Positions 24,904 to 33,412 of a DNA stretch of 64,000 bases are shown in pieces. This stretch comes from Gallionella sp. (GTDB lineage: Bacteria > Pseudomonadota > Gammaproteobacteria > Burkholderiales > Gallionellaceae), in contig JAQVVH010000001.1 of the NCBI GenBank assembly GCA_028699065.1, forward strand, positions 950,326 to 1,014,325. Reading direction: 5' to 3'. The notes under the pieces were generated by a model, which did not search any database, was not told the origin of the DNA, and saw only the letters and a program-made list of their open reading frames with translations. Position 1 is the stretch's first letter, and the number at the start of each line of letters is the position of its first letter. A program made the position numbers and the translations under genes.

Positions 24904-25398
24904 ATGCAAATTAATGCCAAAAATTTTATTTGGCCTTGGGGGATCGCTGCCGTAGTTGCTGCCATTTTGCTTGCGCGGTGGACTTGGATTTTGTTCGCGC
25001 CGCAGGCGCCCGAGGTCGTGGTGGAGCCTGCCGGTTCTCTGGAAATAACCGGGCGCTTGTTTGGTGAGGCTGCAGCTTCAGGGGTTACAGCTCAATCCTT
25101 GGCTAGTCCTAACATGAAACTTGTCGGCGTGTTTTCCGGAAAAAGTGGCTTTGCCGTCCTTGAGCTGGATGGGAAAAAACAGTTGGGAGTGCTACTTGGT
25201 GGCGAATTTCAGCCGGGCGTGCGTCTCGTCGAAGTTAATCCTGACCATGTGATTGTGGAAAAGGGAAGCGTTAGGCAGAAAGTAATGCTGGAGCAGAATC
25301 AAAAGGCGGTCAGCAGTGCGATAGCAGCGGTTGTTCAATCCCCCCCCCGCTCTGCCAGTTGCTATGTCGGAGAGCATTCCCCTGCCCTCTGCGACTGA
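24904..25398 (+). CDS. gspC: type II secretion system protein C (C-terminus frameshifted?)
   Basis: A 164-residue inner-membrane protein: basic N-terminus, one membrane helix at about 12-31 (GIAAVVAAILLARWTWILFA), a Pro-rich linker, then the homology-region domain (about 50-135) with LFGE, MKLVGVFSGKSGFAVLELDGK and GVRLVEVNPDHVIVEKGS. It links the inner-membrane platform to the GspD secretin; no PDZ domain follows. A run of nine C (25340-25348) precedes an odd Cys-containing tail ending PALCD. With one C fewer the frame would end at TAA 25415-25417, overlapping an ATG as TAATG. First gene of the plus-strand gsp arm. Confidence 0.88.
   Translation: MQINAKNFIWPWGIAAVVAAILLARWTWILFAPQAPEVVVEPAGSLEITGRLFGEAAASGVTAQSLASPNMKLVGVFSGKSGFAVLELDGKKQLGVLLGGEFQPGVRLVEVNPDHVIVEKGSVRQKVMLEQNQKAVSSAIAAVVQSPPRSASCYVGEHSPALCD
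25340..25348 (+). repeat. C9 homopolymer near the end of gspC
   Basis: Nine consecutive C follow CAAT inside gspC. Loss of one C changes the last 18 codons to a tail beginning ALPVAMSESIPLPS and moves the stop to 25415-25417, with an AAGGA ribosome-binding site and an ATG (25417) overlapping it. This could be a slippage site, a recent mutation or a sequencing error. Confidence 0.9.
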
Positions 25399-25488
25399 CA
25401 AATCGAAGGAAATTTAATGCCGGCGCACCGCCAGCAGTCATGCGACGAATGCCACGGCCGCCGCCTAGATTCTAAACAGGGGTTATCA

Positions 25489-27546
25489 ATGAGGTTTTGG
25501 AAAAAAATTCAATTATCGACGCTGGCTTTTATTTTTTCATTGCTGGCTGGCGTTGCGTTTGCTGCCCCCGAAGAAAAAATTTCGCTTAATTTTGTGAATG
25601 CGGATATCAGCGAGGTGATTAGTGCTGTGTCGCATATTACCGGGCGGAATTTTCTCGTCGATCCGCGCGTTAAAGGCACAATAAACATTGTCTCTGCCGA
25701 GCCAGTGCCTGCGCCATTGGCATACGAGATTTTGTTGTCGGCCTTGCGCCTGCAGGGATTTGCCGCCGTCGAGTCGGCAGGCGTGACCAAGGTGATGCCC
25801 GAGGCAAATGCCAAGTTGTATATCCCCGACACCACTGACAAAGGGGAGCGTGGCGACAGGCTGGTAACGCGGGTTTACATGCTGAAATATGAATCCGCCA
25901 CACAGCTTGTCCCCGTGTTGCGACCGCTGATTGCGCCGAATAATGTGGTGACGGCTTACCCCAATAACAATGCCTTGGTTGTGACCGATTACGCAAGCAA
26001 TCTCAAGCGTATTGAGCAGATCGTGGCAAAGATAGACCAGCCGATGTTGTTGGCGCCTATGGTAATCCCGATCCAGCATGCCTCCGCGATGGATCTTGCG
26101 CAGATTATCAGCAGGTTGCTGCAGGAAGGAAATCCACAGGCAGCCGCCGGAGATGCGAGCCAGCGATTTGTATTGCATGCGGATGCGCGTACAAACAGCC
26201 TGCTTCTCAGAACAGACAGCCCGGACAAAATTAACCGCGTGAAAGATTTGGTTGAAAAGCTGGATGCAAAGACTTCGGCGCCCGGCAATATTCATGTGGT
26301 TTACCTCAAGAACGCGGAGGCGGCACAACTGGCCAAAACCCTGCGCGCAATTATGAGCGGCGACACTTCGACGCCAGCCACAGCTGCGCCGGCTGGCGGT
26401 GGGGCTGCCAGCACGGCATCCGCCATGACATCCGCTGCTTCGGGTGGGGGCGGGATGATTCAGGCCGATACGGCCTCAAATGCCTTGATCATTACAGCTT
26501 CCGACCCGGTCTATAACAATTTGCGCGCCGTGATTGAGCAACTGGATGTTAGGCGGGCTCAGGTGTTTGTGGAGGCGCTGATCGCAGAAGTGACGGCAGA
26601 CAAGGCGGCTGAATTTGGTATTCAGTGGCAAAGTCTCAATGGCATCAACCAGCCGGGTGCAAACGTCATAGGGGGAACCAATTTTGGGGTGCTGGGCGCA
26701 GGTGGCGGAAATATCATCAGCGCCGCAGGAACAACGACTACAACGAATATTGGCACAGCGGTTGGCCAAGGGTTAAATATCGGCGTTGTGAAAGGCACAA
26801 CCACAATCCCTGGTTTGGGCACTGTTTTGAATTTGAGCATGCTGGCACGCATCCTGGAAAACGACGCCAATGGCAATATTCTTTCTACACCTAATTTGAT
26901 GACGCTGGACAATGAAGAGGCCAAAATTGTCATCGGCCAGAATGTCCCTTTCATCACGGGCAGCTACGCGCAAACGGGCGGCACAACAACGACCTCGCCG
27001 TTTCAGACCTACGAGCGCAAGGATGTCGGCCTGACTTTGCGCATCAAGCCGCAGGTCTCGCAGGGCGGGACGGTTAAGCTGCAAATTTTCCAGGAAGTTT
27101 CCAGTGTCCAAGCCCTGACCGTGAATAATGCTGCCGGCCCAGTTACCAACAAGCGATCCTTGGAATCCAGCGTTCTCGCAGATGAAGGGCAAATCATCGT
27201 GCTGGGGGGGTTGATTCAGGATTCCGTGACCAATGGCGAGGATAAAGTGCCCCTGCTGGGTGATATTCCTTTGTTGGGGAATCTTTTCCGCCACGAAACG
27301 CGCAGGCGAACCAAAACCAACCTCATGGTTTTTATCCGGCCTTATGTGTTGCGGACGGATACGGCTTATCAAGGCATTACCCAGGATCGTTATGAGTATC
27401 TTCGCGGTGAGCAGAAACGCATCGAACTGCCATCGAGCCTGATCATGCCGAATATGCCCGCGCCCCTGTTGCCTCCGCTAAAACAACCGGCGCCAACTGC
27501 CAGTCCGCAAGCCAGCTCTGCGCCAGCGGCGGCCCCACAACCCTGA
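25489..27546 (+). CDS. gspD: type II secretion system secretin
   Basis: A 685-residue outer-membrane secretin. A signal peptide (MRFWKKIQLSTLAFIFSLLA, cleavage after AFA) is followed by N0 (KISLNFVNADISEVI), N1-N3 domains with a Gly/Ala/Ser-rich loop near 285-310, and the C-terminal secretin barrel with NILSTPNLMTLDNEEAKI, VGLTLRIKPQVS and IIVLGGLIQDS. The S-domain region ends in a Pro/Ala-rich tail. The start at 25489 has AGGGG upstream. An in-frame ATG at 25417, with a strong AAGGA site, would add 24 residues before the signal peptide. No pilotin gene is visible nearby. Confidence 0.96.
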   Translation: MRFWKKIQLSTLAFIFSLLAGVAFAAPEEKISLNFVNADISEVISAVSHITGRNFLVDPRVKGTINIVSAEPVPAPLAYEILLSALRLQGFAAVESAGVTKVMPEANAKLYIPDTTDKGERGDRLVTRVYMLKYESATQLVPVLRPLIAPNNVVTAYPNNNALVVTDYASNLKRIEQIVAKIDQPMLLAPMVIPIQHASAMDLAQIISRLLQEGNPQAAAGDASQRFVLHADARTNSLLLRTDSPDKINRVKDLVEKLDAKTSAPGNIHVVYLKNAEAAQLAKTLRAIMSGDTSTPATAAPAGGGAASTASAMTSAASGGGGMIQADTASNALIITASDPVYNNLRAVIEQLDVRRAQVFVEALIAEVTADKAAEFGIQWQSLNGINQPGANVIGGTNFGVLGAGGGNIISAAGTTTTTNIGTAVGQGLNIGVVKGTTTIPGLGTVLNLSMLARILENDANGNILSTPNLMTLDNEEAKIVIGQNVPFITGSYAQTGGTTTTSPFQTYERKDVGLTLRIKPQVSQGGTVKLQIFQEVSSVQALTVNNAAGPVTNKRSLESSVLADEGQIIVLGGLIQDSVTNGEDKVPLLGDIPLLGNLFRHETRRRTKTNLMVFIRPYVLRTDTAYQGITQDRYEYLRGEQKRIELPSSLIMPNMPAPLLPPLKQPAPTASPQASSAPAAAPQP

Positions 27547-27557
27547 GCGGCTCCGGG

Positions 27558-29045
27558 ATGGCAACGGCAATCGCCATGAAAAAAATCCCCTATGCTTTCG
27601 CCAAGGCGAAAGGCGTTTTGCTGGTTTCCGCATCGGGGGAAACGCCCGAGGTTGCGGTGCGCGCCGGTGCTTTGCCGGAGTCCTTGGCGGAAACCCGGCG
27701 AATGCTGGGGGTTCCGCTCAAAACCAGATTGCTTTCGGTGGATGAATTCAATCATCTGCTCGCCAGAACTTATGCGCAGGCTGAAGGTGGCGCGGCCGCC
27801 CTGATGGATGAGGCCGAGCAGGAGATGGACCTCTCTGCGCTGGTGAACGAATTGCCCCAGACCGAGGATTTGCTGGATTCGGACAGCGATGCGCCTGTTA
27901 TCCGGATGATCAATGCGCTGTTGACGCAAGCTGTCCGCGATAACGCTTCAGATATTCACATTGAGCCCTTTGAGACGCGCTCTGTCGTGCGGTTCCGCGT
28001 GGACGGTACGCTTAAAGATGTCGTTGAGCCGCATCGCGCGCTGCATGCGGCTATCGTCTCCCGCATCAAGATCATGGCCGAGCTTGATATTGCCGAAAAG
28101 CGCTTGCCCCAGGATGGGCGGCTTACCTTGCGGCTCGCGGGCAAGCCCGTGGATGTCCGGGTTTCCACGCTGCCCACGGGTCATGGCGAACGCGTCGTCC
28201 TGCGTTTGCTGGACAAGGAGGTGGGGCGTTTGGAATTGAGCAGGCTCGGCATGTCGGAATCTACGCTCGAGGCGATTGACCGCATGATCCGGCAGCCGCA
28301 TGGCATATTCCTGGTCACTGGGCCCACAGGTTCCGGAAAAACCACTACCCTGTACGCGGCGCTGGCCCGTATTGATGCCTCGGTGACGAACGTGATGACG
28401 GTCGAGGATCCGATTGAGTATGACCTCGATGGCATCGGCCAAACCCAAGTGAACCCGCGAATCGAAATGACTTTCGCGCGGGCTTTGCGCGCCATCCTGC
28501 GCCAGGACCCGGACGTAATTATGATTGGCGAGATCCGCGATCTGGAAACTGCGCAGATTGCCGTGCAGGCCAGTTTGACCGGGCATCTGGTGCTCGCCAC
28601 CTTGCACACGAATGATACGACCAGCGCAGTGACGCGTCTGACCGATATGGGCATCGAGCCCTTCCTGCTGGCTTCCAGCTTGCTGGGAGTGCTAGCGCAG
28701 CGGCTGGTAAGAAACCTCTGTCTCGAATGCCGCGAGCAGTATCTACCAGACGGCAACGAGCGCAAACTGATTGCGGCACATGACGTCAATTCGCCGGAAT
28801 TTCTATATCGTCCGGCTGGCTGCGCCGCATGTGGCAACAGCGGTTACCGGGGCCGCACCGGCATATATGAGTTACTGGTGACGGATGACGACTTGCGCAA
28901 ACTCATACACGATCAGGCGCCGGAACAATCTTTGCGTGAATACGTGTCCGGGCAGGGCATGAACGATTTGCGCCATGACGGCATGCGGCTGGTCATTTCC
29001 GGAGTCACCTCTCTGGAAGAATTATTGCGTGTTACTCGGGATTAG
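27558..29045 (+). CDS. gspE: type II secretion system ATPase
   Basis: A 495-residue cytoplasmic hexameric ATPase that drives pseudopilus assembly. The N1E/N2E region (1-150) binds GspL and contains DNASDIHIEPFE. Walker A is GPTGSGKTTT at about 255-264, the Asp box is VEDPIEYDLDGIGQ, Walker B is DVIMIGEIRD, and the His box is HLVLATLHTND. A CxxC pair (CLEC and CAAC, roughly 388-424) forms the zinc finger characteristic of GspE/PilB. The ATG at 27558 is taken; MKKIPYAF six codons on is possible. It starts 11 bp after gspD. Confidence 0.97.
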   Translation: MATAIAMKKIPYAFAKAKGVLLVSASGETPEVAVRAGALPESLAETRRMLGVPLKTRLLSVDEFNHLLARTYAQAEGGAAALMDEAEQEMDLSALVNELPQTEDLLDSDSDAPVIRMINALLTQAVRDNASDIHIEPFETRSVVRFRVDGTLKDVVEPHRALHAAIVSRIKIMAELDIAEKRLPQDGRLTLRLAGKPVDVRVSTLPTGHGERVVLRLLDKEVGRLELSRLGMSESTLEAIDRMIRQPHGIFLVTGPTGSGKTTTLYAALARIDASVTNVMTVEDPIEYDLDGIGQTQVNPRIEMTFARALRAILRQDPDVIMIGEIRDLETAQIAVQASLTGHLVLATLHTNDTTSAVTRLTDMGIEPFLLASSLLGVLAQRLVRNLCLECREQYLPDGNERKLIAAHDVNSPEFLYRPAGCAACGNSGYRGRTGIYELLVTDDDLRKLIHDQAPEQSLREYVSGQGMNDLRHDGMRLVISGVTSLEELLRVTRD

Positions 29046-29047
29046 GC

Positions 29048-30271
29048 ATGGCCGCCTTCCGATATGAAGCGTTGAATGCGAGCGGCAAGACGCAGCGGGG
29101 GGTTTTGGAGGCTGACACGGCGCGCCAAGCGCGCATCGAATTGCGCGAATCGGGCTTGACCATTCTCGACGTGAGCCCCATTGCCCAAAGAAACTTGCAG
29201 ACGAATTTTCTGCAGCAATGGCATTGGCGCCGGGGACAAATTTCAACATCGCAACTCAGCCTAATCACTCGGCAACTTGCAACCCTGCTGGCTGCAGGGC
29301 TGACGCTCGAACAGTCGCTGGGCGCCTTGATCGAGCAAAGCGAGGATCAGAATGTGCGGCAGGTGCTGGCCGGAGTGCGCGCTGAAGTGCTGGCCGGTCA
29401 TACGCTGGCTCAGGCGATGGGATGCTACGAAACGGTTTTTTCGGAGTTGTACCGTTCGCTCGTAAAGGCGGGAGAGTCTTCCGGCGATCTGGGCAAGGTG
29501 ATGCTTCGGCTTGCGGATTACACGGAATCCCGTCAGGCGCTACAGCAAAAAGTGGGGCTGGCTTTTGTCTATCCGGCCATCGTGACTTTGGTTGCCCTGC
29601 TGGTCGTGGGCGGATTGCTGATTTATGTTGTGCCGCAAGTGGTCGGCGTATTCGAGCAAACCCGCCAGACGCTGCCTTTACTGACGCGGATATTGATCGG
29701 GTTCAGTGACTTTTTGCGCCAAACCTGGATGTGGGGAATCCTGCTGGTCATTGCCGGCATGATTACAGCGCCGGTTCTTTTGCACCAGTCGGATGTCCGT
29801 TACCGCGTACACCTTATGTTGCTTACCTTGCCGGTTGTCGGGCGATTAATTCGGGGCGTGAACACCGCACGGATCGCCAGCACCCTCGCGATCCTTTCAG
29901 GCAGTGGCGTTCCGCTACTGACAGGGCTGCAGGCGGCAACTGGAGTCGCGCGAAATCTCCCGATCAGGCAGGCCCTGCAAAACGCCAGCGCCAAGGTTCG
30001 CGAAGGTGTGCCGTTGAACCGGGCGCTTGCCGCTTCGGGATTGTTTCCGCCCATCCTTATTCATCTGATTGCGAGCGGTGAGGCCAGCGGCCAATTGGAT
30101 AAAATGCTGGAGAGAGCCGCTGCCCAGCAGGAGCAGGAAGTCGCCAGCTACACCTCGGTGCTGACCGCTCTGCTGGAGCCGGTGCTTATTCTGTTTATGG
30201 GTGTTGTCGTGTTGCTGATCGTTCTCGCGATTCTCATGCCGATTATCGAAATGAACCAGATGGTGCGCTAA
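29048..30271 (+). CDS. gspF: type II secretion system inner-membrane protein F
   Basis: A 407-residue polytopic platform protein with two GspF domains (about 70-195 and 275-395). Domain 1 begins LSLITRQLATLLAAGLTLEQSL, domain 2 begins TARIASTLAILSGSGVPLLTGL; each is followed by hydrophobic helices (near 170-195, 220-245 and 375-400). The N-terminus MAAFRYEALNASGKTQRGVLEADT is typical. It starts 2 bp after gspE. Last gene of the plus-strand arm, with 96 bp before gshA. Confidence 0.97.
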   Translation: MAAFRYEALNASGKTQRGVLEADTARQARIELRESGLTILDVSPIAQRNLQTNFLQQWHWRRGQISTSQLSLITRQLATLLAAGLTLEQSLGALIEQSEDQNVRQVLAGVRAEVLAGHTLAQAMGCYETVFSELYRSLVKAGESSGDLGKVMLRLADYTESRQALQQKVGLAFVYPAIVTLVALLVVGGLLIYVVPQVVGVFEQTRQTLPLLTRILIGFSDFLRQTWMWGILLVIAGMITAPVLLHQSDVRYRVHLMLLTLPVVGRLIRGVNTARIASTLAILSGSGVPLLTGLQAATGVARNLPIRQALQNASAKVREGVPLNRALAASGLFPPILIHLIASGEASGQLDKMLERAAAQQEQEVASYTSVLTALLEPVLILFMGVVVLLIVLAILMPIIEMNQMVR

Positions 30272-30367
30272 ATCGGGTAGTGGTTTGATGACTCGACAGA
30301 TTCAATATGAGCGGGTAATTTAGACAGGATTTTCGGTAAACCAGCTTTAAGCTCAAATTAAAATACT

Positions 30368-31642
30368 ATGGTTCCTCATCTCACCACCGCTCTGACCGGA
30401 CCGCTGCTCGATCTGGAGCGAACCTTCCTGGCTGCTCAGCCGACTATCGAACACTGGTTCCGAAGTCGCTGGCTGGAGCACACGCCGCCGTTTTATGCGT
30501 CGGTGGATTTGCGTAACAGCGGCTTCAAACTGGCGCCGGTGGATACCAATTTGTTTCCGGGCGGCTTCAATAATCTGAATGCGGATTTTCTGCCCTTATG
30601 TGTGTTGGCGATGCAGGCTGCGATGGAAAAAGTGTGTCCCGAGGCACGGGGTATTTTGCTGATTCCCGAGAATCACACGCGCAACCAGTTTTACCTGCAA
30701 AACGTGGTGCAGCTCGTTACCATTCTGCGTCAAGCCGGCATGCGGGTTCGGGTGGGTTCCTTGTTGCCCGAAGTGACCGAGCCGCTGACACTGGAGTTGG
30801 AAAGCGGGTGCTCGCTAACGCTGGAGCCATTAATTCGCAAGGGTAACCGCCTGGGCGTGAGTGATTTTGATCCCTGCGTTATTTTGCTCAATAACGACCT
30901 GTCGGCGGGGGTGCCGACCATTCTGGAAAACCTCGAACAGACCGTTCTGCCGCCTCTCGACGCCGGCTGGCACCTGCGTCGCAAATCGCGACACTTCGCG
31001 GCGTATCGTCAGGTTGCGCAGGCGTTTTCCGAGCTAATCGGGATTGATCCCTGGCTGATCGATCCTGGCTTTGCTGTGTGCAACCAGGTGGATTTTCACG
31101 CGCGGAGCGGCGAGGAATGTCTGGCTGCGCAGGTGGATGTCGTGCTGCAACAAACCCGCGCGAAGTATGCCGAATATGGCGTTAAACAGGAGCCGTTTGT
31201 CATCGTCAAGGCGGATGCCGGAACTTATGGCATGGGCATCATGACCGTCAAGGACGCTAGTGAAGTGCGCGACCTTAATCGGCGGCAGCGCAACAAAATG
31301 GCGGTTGTGAAAGAGGGTATGCCGGTCTCCGATGTGCTGGTTCAGGAAGGTGTCTACACTTTTGAAGATCTCAACGGTGCGGTGGCCGAACCGGTGGTGT
31401 ACATGATCGACCGTTATGTTGTCGGCGGTTTCTACCGGGTGCACACGGGGCGTGGGGTCGACGAAAATCTCAATGCGCCGGGCATGCACTTCGTCCCGCT
31501 GGCATTCGATACCAGCTGTACTGTGCCCGATCCGGCGAGTGCTCCCGACGACACGCCGAACCGGTTTTATGCCTACGGGGTGGTGGCGCGACTGGCCCTG
31601 CTCGCGGCATCACTGGAGCTGGAAACAGCCGGCGACGCATGA
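30368..31642 (+). CDS. gshA: glutamate-cysteine ligase, proteobacterial GshA type (TIGR02049-like)
   Basis: A 424-residue enzyme for the first step of glutathione synthesis, joining glutamate and cysteine with ATP. It is of the group first described in Acidithiobacillus ferrooxidans, unrelated in sequence to E. coli GshA. Conserved stretches are SVDLRNSGFKLAPVDTNLFPGGFNNL near residue 45, LIPENHTRNQFYL near 98, VIVKADAGTYGMGIM near 280, and YRVHTGRGVDENLNAPG near 355. No good ribosome-binding site is visible before the ATG. It overlaps apbE by 4 bp. A gshB gene often lies next in related genomes but is absent here. Confidence 0.9.
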   Translation: MVPHLTTALTGPLLDLERTFLAAQPTIEHWFRSRWLEHTPPFYASVDLRNSGFKLAPVDTNLFPGGFNNLNADFLPLCVLAMQAAMEKVCPEARGILLIPENHTRNQFYLQNVVQLVTILRQAGMRVRVGSLLPEVTEPLTLELESGCSLTLEPLIRKGNRLGVSDFDPCVILLNNDLSAGVPTILENLEQTVLPPLDAGWHLRRKSRHFAAYRQVAQAFSELIGIDPWLIDPGFAVCNQVDFHARSGEECLAAQVDVVLQQTRAKYAEYGVKQEPFVIVKADAGTYGMGIMTVKDASEVRDLNRRQRNKMAVVKEGMPVSDVLVQEGVYTFEDLNGAVAEPVVYMIDRYVVGGFYRVHTGRGVDENLNAPGMHFVPLAFDTSCTVPDPASAPDDTPNRFYAYGVVARLALLAASLELETAGDA

Positions 31643-32664
31643 TTTTTCGCCTGGGTGTGCTGCTGTTTTCCCTGCTGCTCGCAGCCTGTGGCAAGGAGCC
31701 GCTTTATCACGAACAGGGTTATGTCTTCGGTACGCTGGTGGATGTCAGCATTTACGGGCTGAATGAGCCGGAAGCCCGTCAGGCAGCGGGCCTCGTGCTG
31801 CGCGAATTTCAGCGCATGAACGACCAGTTTCATGCTTGGCAACCGAGTGAGTTAAGCCGTCTTAATGCGGCTTTTGCGCGCGGTGAGCACGCATCCGTGT
31901 CACCCGAGTTGGCCGCCATGCTCGCCGATGCGACCCGTTATTCGGTGCAATCCGGGGGGCTGTTCAATCCGGCGATTGGCGGCCTGATTCGGCACTGGGG
32001 ATTCCAGTCTGACGAATTCAAACCGCAGCTGCCGGAGGTCGCGGAAGTCTCCGCGCTCGTCAAGGCAAATCCGCAAATGGCCGATTTGGTGCTGGCGCAC
32101 GGTAAGGTTTGGAGCCGCAATTCTACGGTGCAGATTGATCTTGGCGGCTACGCCAAAGGTTATGCGCTCGATCGGGCTGCGGCGCTATTGCGCGAGCGCG
32201 GCGTGCGCCACGCCTTGATCAACATCGGGGGCAATATTCTGGCACTGGGGAAGCACGGGGATCGTCTTTGGCGCGTGGGCATTCAGCATCCGCGAAAAGC
32301 CGGTCCGCTGGCGACGTTGGAACTGCACGACGGCGAAGCGATCGGCACCTCCGGCGATTATCAGCGTTATTTTGAATTGGCTGGCAAACGATATTGTCAT
32401 CTCATCGATCCGCGCGACGGCCTGCCAAAACAGGGCGTGCAGGCGGTGACTGTGCTGACGCGTGGGCTGCATGCCGGGGTGGATTCCGACGTGCTGTCCA
32501 AGCCATTGTTTATTGCCGGAACGACAACCTGGGTCGGGGTGGCGAAACAAATGCAGGTCACGGAGGCGATGTTGATTGATAGCCAGGGGCGCATTCACCT
32601 CACAGCCGCCATGCAGAAAAGGCTAGAATTCACGGCGAAGCAAACGCCGGAAGTGGTGCCATGA
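31639..32664 (+). CDS. apbE: FAD:protein FMN transferase lipoprotein
   Basis: A 341-residue ApbE protein that attaches FMN to a Ser/Thr of target flavoproteins such as NqrB/NqrC and RnfD/RnfG. The lipobox LLAACG places the lipid Cys near residue 16, so it acts in the periplasm. Signatures are YVFGTLVDVSIYG, NPAIGGLIRHWGF, QIDLGGYAKGYALDRA, ALINIGGNILALG, GTSGDYQRYFE and HLIDPRDGLP, which include the Mg- and FAD-contacting residues. It is translationally coupled to gshA by a 4-bp overlap. The flavoprotein target is not in this window. Confidence 0.94.
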   Translation: MIFRLGVLLFSLLLAACGKEPLYHEQGYVFGTLVDVSIYGLNEPEARQAAGLVLREFQRMNDQFHAWQPSELSRLNAAFARGEHASVSPELAAMLADATRYSVQSGGLFNPAIGGLIRHWGFQSDEFKPQLPEVAEVSALVKANPQMADLVLAHGKVWSRNSTVQIDLGGYAKGYALDRAAALLRERGVRHALINIGGNILALGKHGDRLWRVGIQHPRKAGPLATLELHDGEAIGTSGDYQRYFELAGKRYCHLIDPRDGLPKQGVQAVTVLTRGLHAGVDSDVLSKPLFIAGTTTWVGVAKQMQVTEAMLIDSQGRIHLTAAMQKRLEFTAKQTPEVVP

Positions 32665-32730
32665 GCGGCTCGCTGTTCATGAGACAGAAATCCGCCACCC
32701 GGTAATCGACTCGGGGAATGGAGTAACGCG

Positions 32731-33147
32731 ATGGTAGGAATACTGATTGTGGCCCACAACACACTGGGTGAAAGTCTGGTGGATTGCGTCAAGCACGTGT
32801 TGGGTGCTGTGCCAAACAACCTGAAAGTTTTGTCGGTCCATGCGGAAGATGATCCGAAACAAAAACTCAAGGAAGGCCGCGAGCTGATTCGCCAGCTGGA
32901 TACCGGTGGCGGCGTACTGATCCTTGCCGATATCTTCGGTGCGACCCCAAGTAATGTCGGTCGGCAGCTGTGTCATGCCGAGCATGTTAAAGGCGTGGCC
33001 GGTGTGAATCTGCCGATGCTGCTGCGGGTGGTGTGCTATCCCAACAAGACCATGCCCGAACTGGCGCGTATTGCACTGGAAGGCGGGCGCGAATGTATAG
33101 TCAGAATGGAAGATCACGATGCTGCAACAGGACGTCCTCATCATTAA
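32731..33147 (+). CDS. PTS mannose-type EIIA domain protein
   Basis: A 138-residue stand-alone EIIA of the mannose family. The phosphorylatable His9 is in VGILIVAHNTLGES; GGVLILADIFGATPSNV is the second conserved block. No EIIB, EIIC or EIID is present, so a regulatory role is likely rather than sugar uptake. The gene overlaps the HPr gene by 29 bp in another frame, an unusually long overlap that gives the protein a His-containing tail (ATGRPHH). Confidence 0.92.
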   Translation: MVGILIVAHNTLGESLVDCVKHVLGAVPNNLKVLSVHAEDDPKQKLKEGRELIRQLDTGGGVLILADIFGATPSNVGRQLCHAEHVKGVAGVNLPMLLRVVCYPNKTMPELARIALEGGRECIVRMEDHDAATGRPHH

Positions 33148-33388
33148 CAAGCTCGGGTTGCATGCCCGGGCTTCGGCCAAGCTGACCCAGCTCGCCTCGA
33201 AATTTAAAAGTGAAGTCATGATGTCGCGCAACAGTCGCCGGGTAAATGCCAAAAGCATCATGGGCGTGATGATGCTGGCCGCGTCGAAAGGGACGACCGT
33301 GTCGATAGAAGTCTCGGGCCCCGACGAAGCCGAGGCCATGGCGGAACTGTTGACGCTTATCAACGATTATTTTGGCGAAGGCGAATAA
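33119..33388 (+). CDS. ptsH: PTS phosphocarrier protein HPr
   Basis: An 89-residue HPr. His15 (GLHARAS) takes phosphate from EI; Ser46 (VNAKSIMGVMML) is in the position phosphorylated by HPr kinase in many bacteria. No hprK is in the window. The ATG lies within the end of the EIIA gene, so translation is probably coupled. Confidence 0.95.
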   Translation: MLQQDVLIINKLGLHARASAKLTQLASKFKSEVMMSRNSRRVNAKSIMGVMMLAASKGTTVSIEVSGPDEAEAMAELLTLINDYFGEGE

Positions 33389-33412
33389 ACCCATGCATTT
33401 TCAGGAGAGCGT

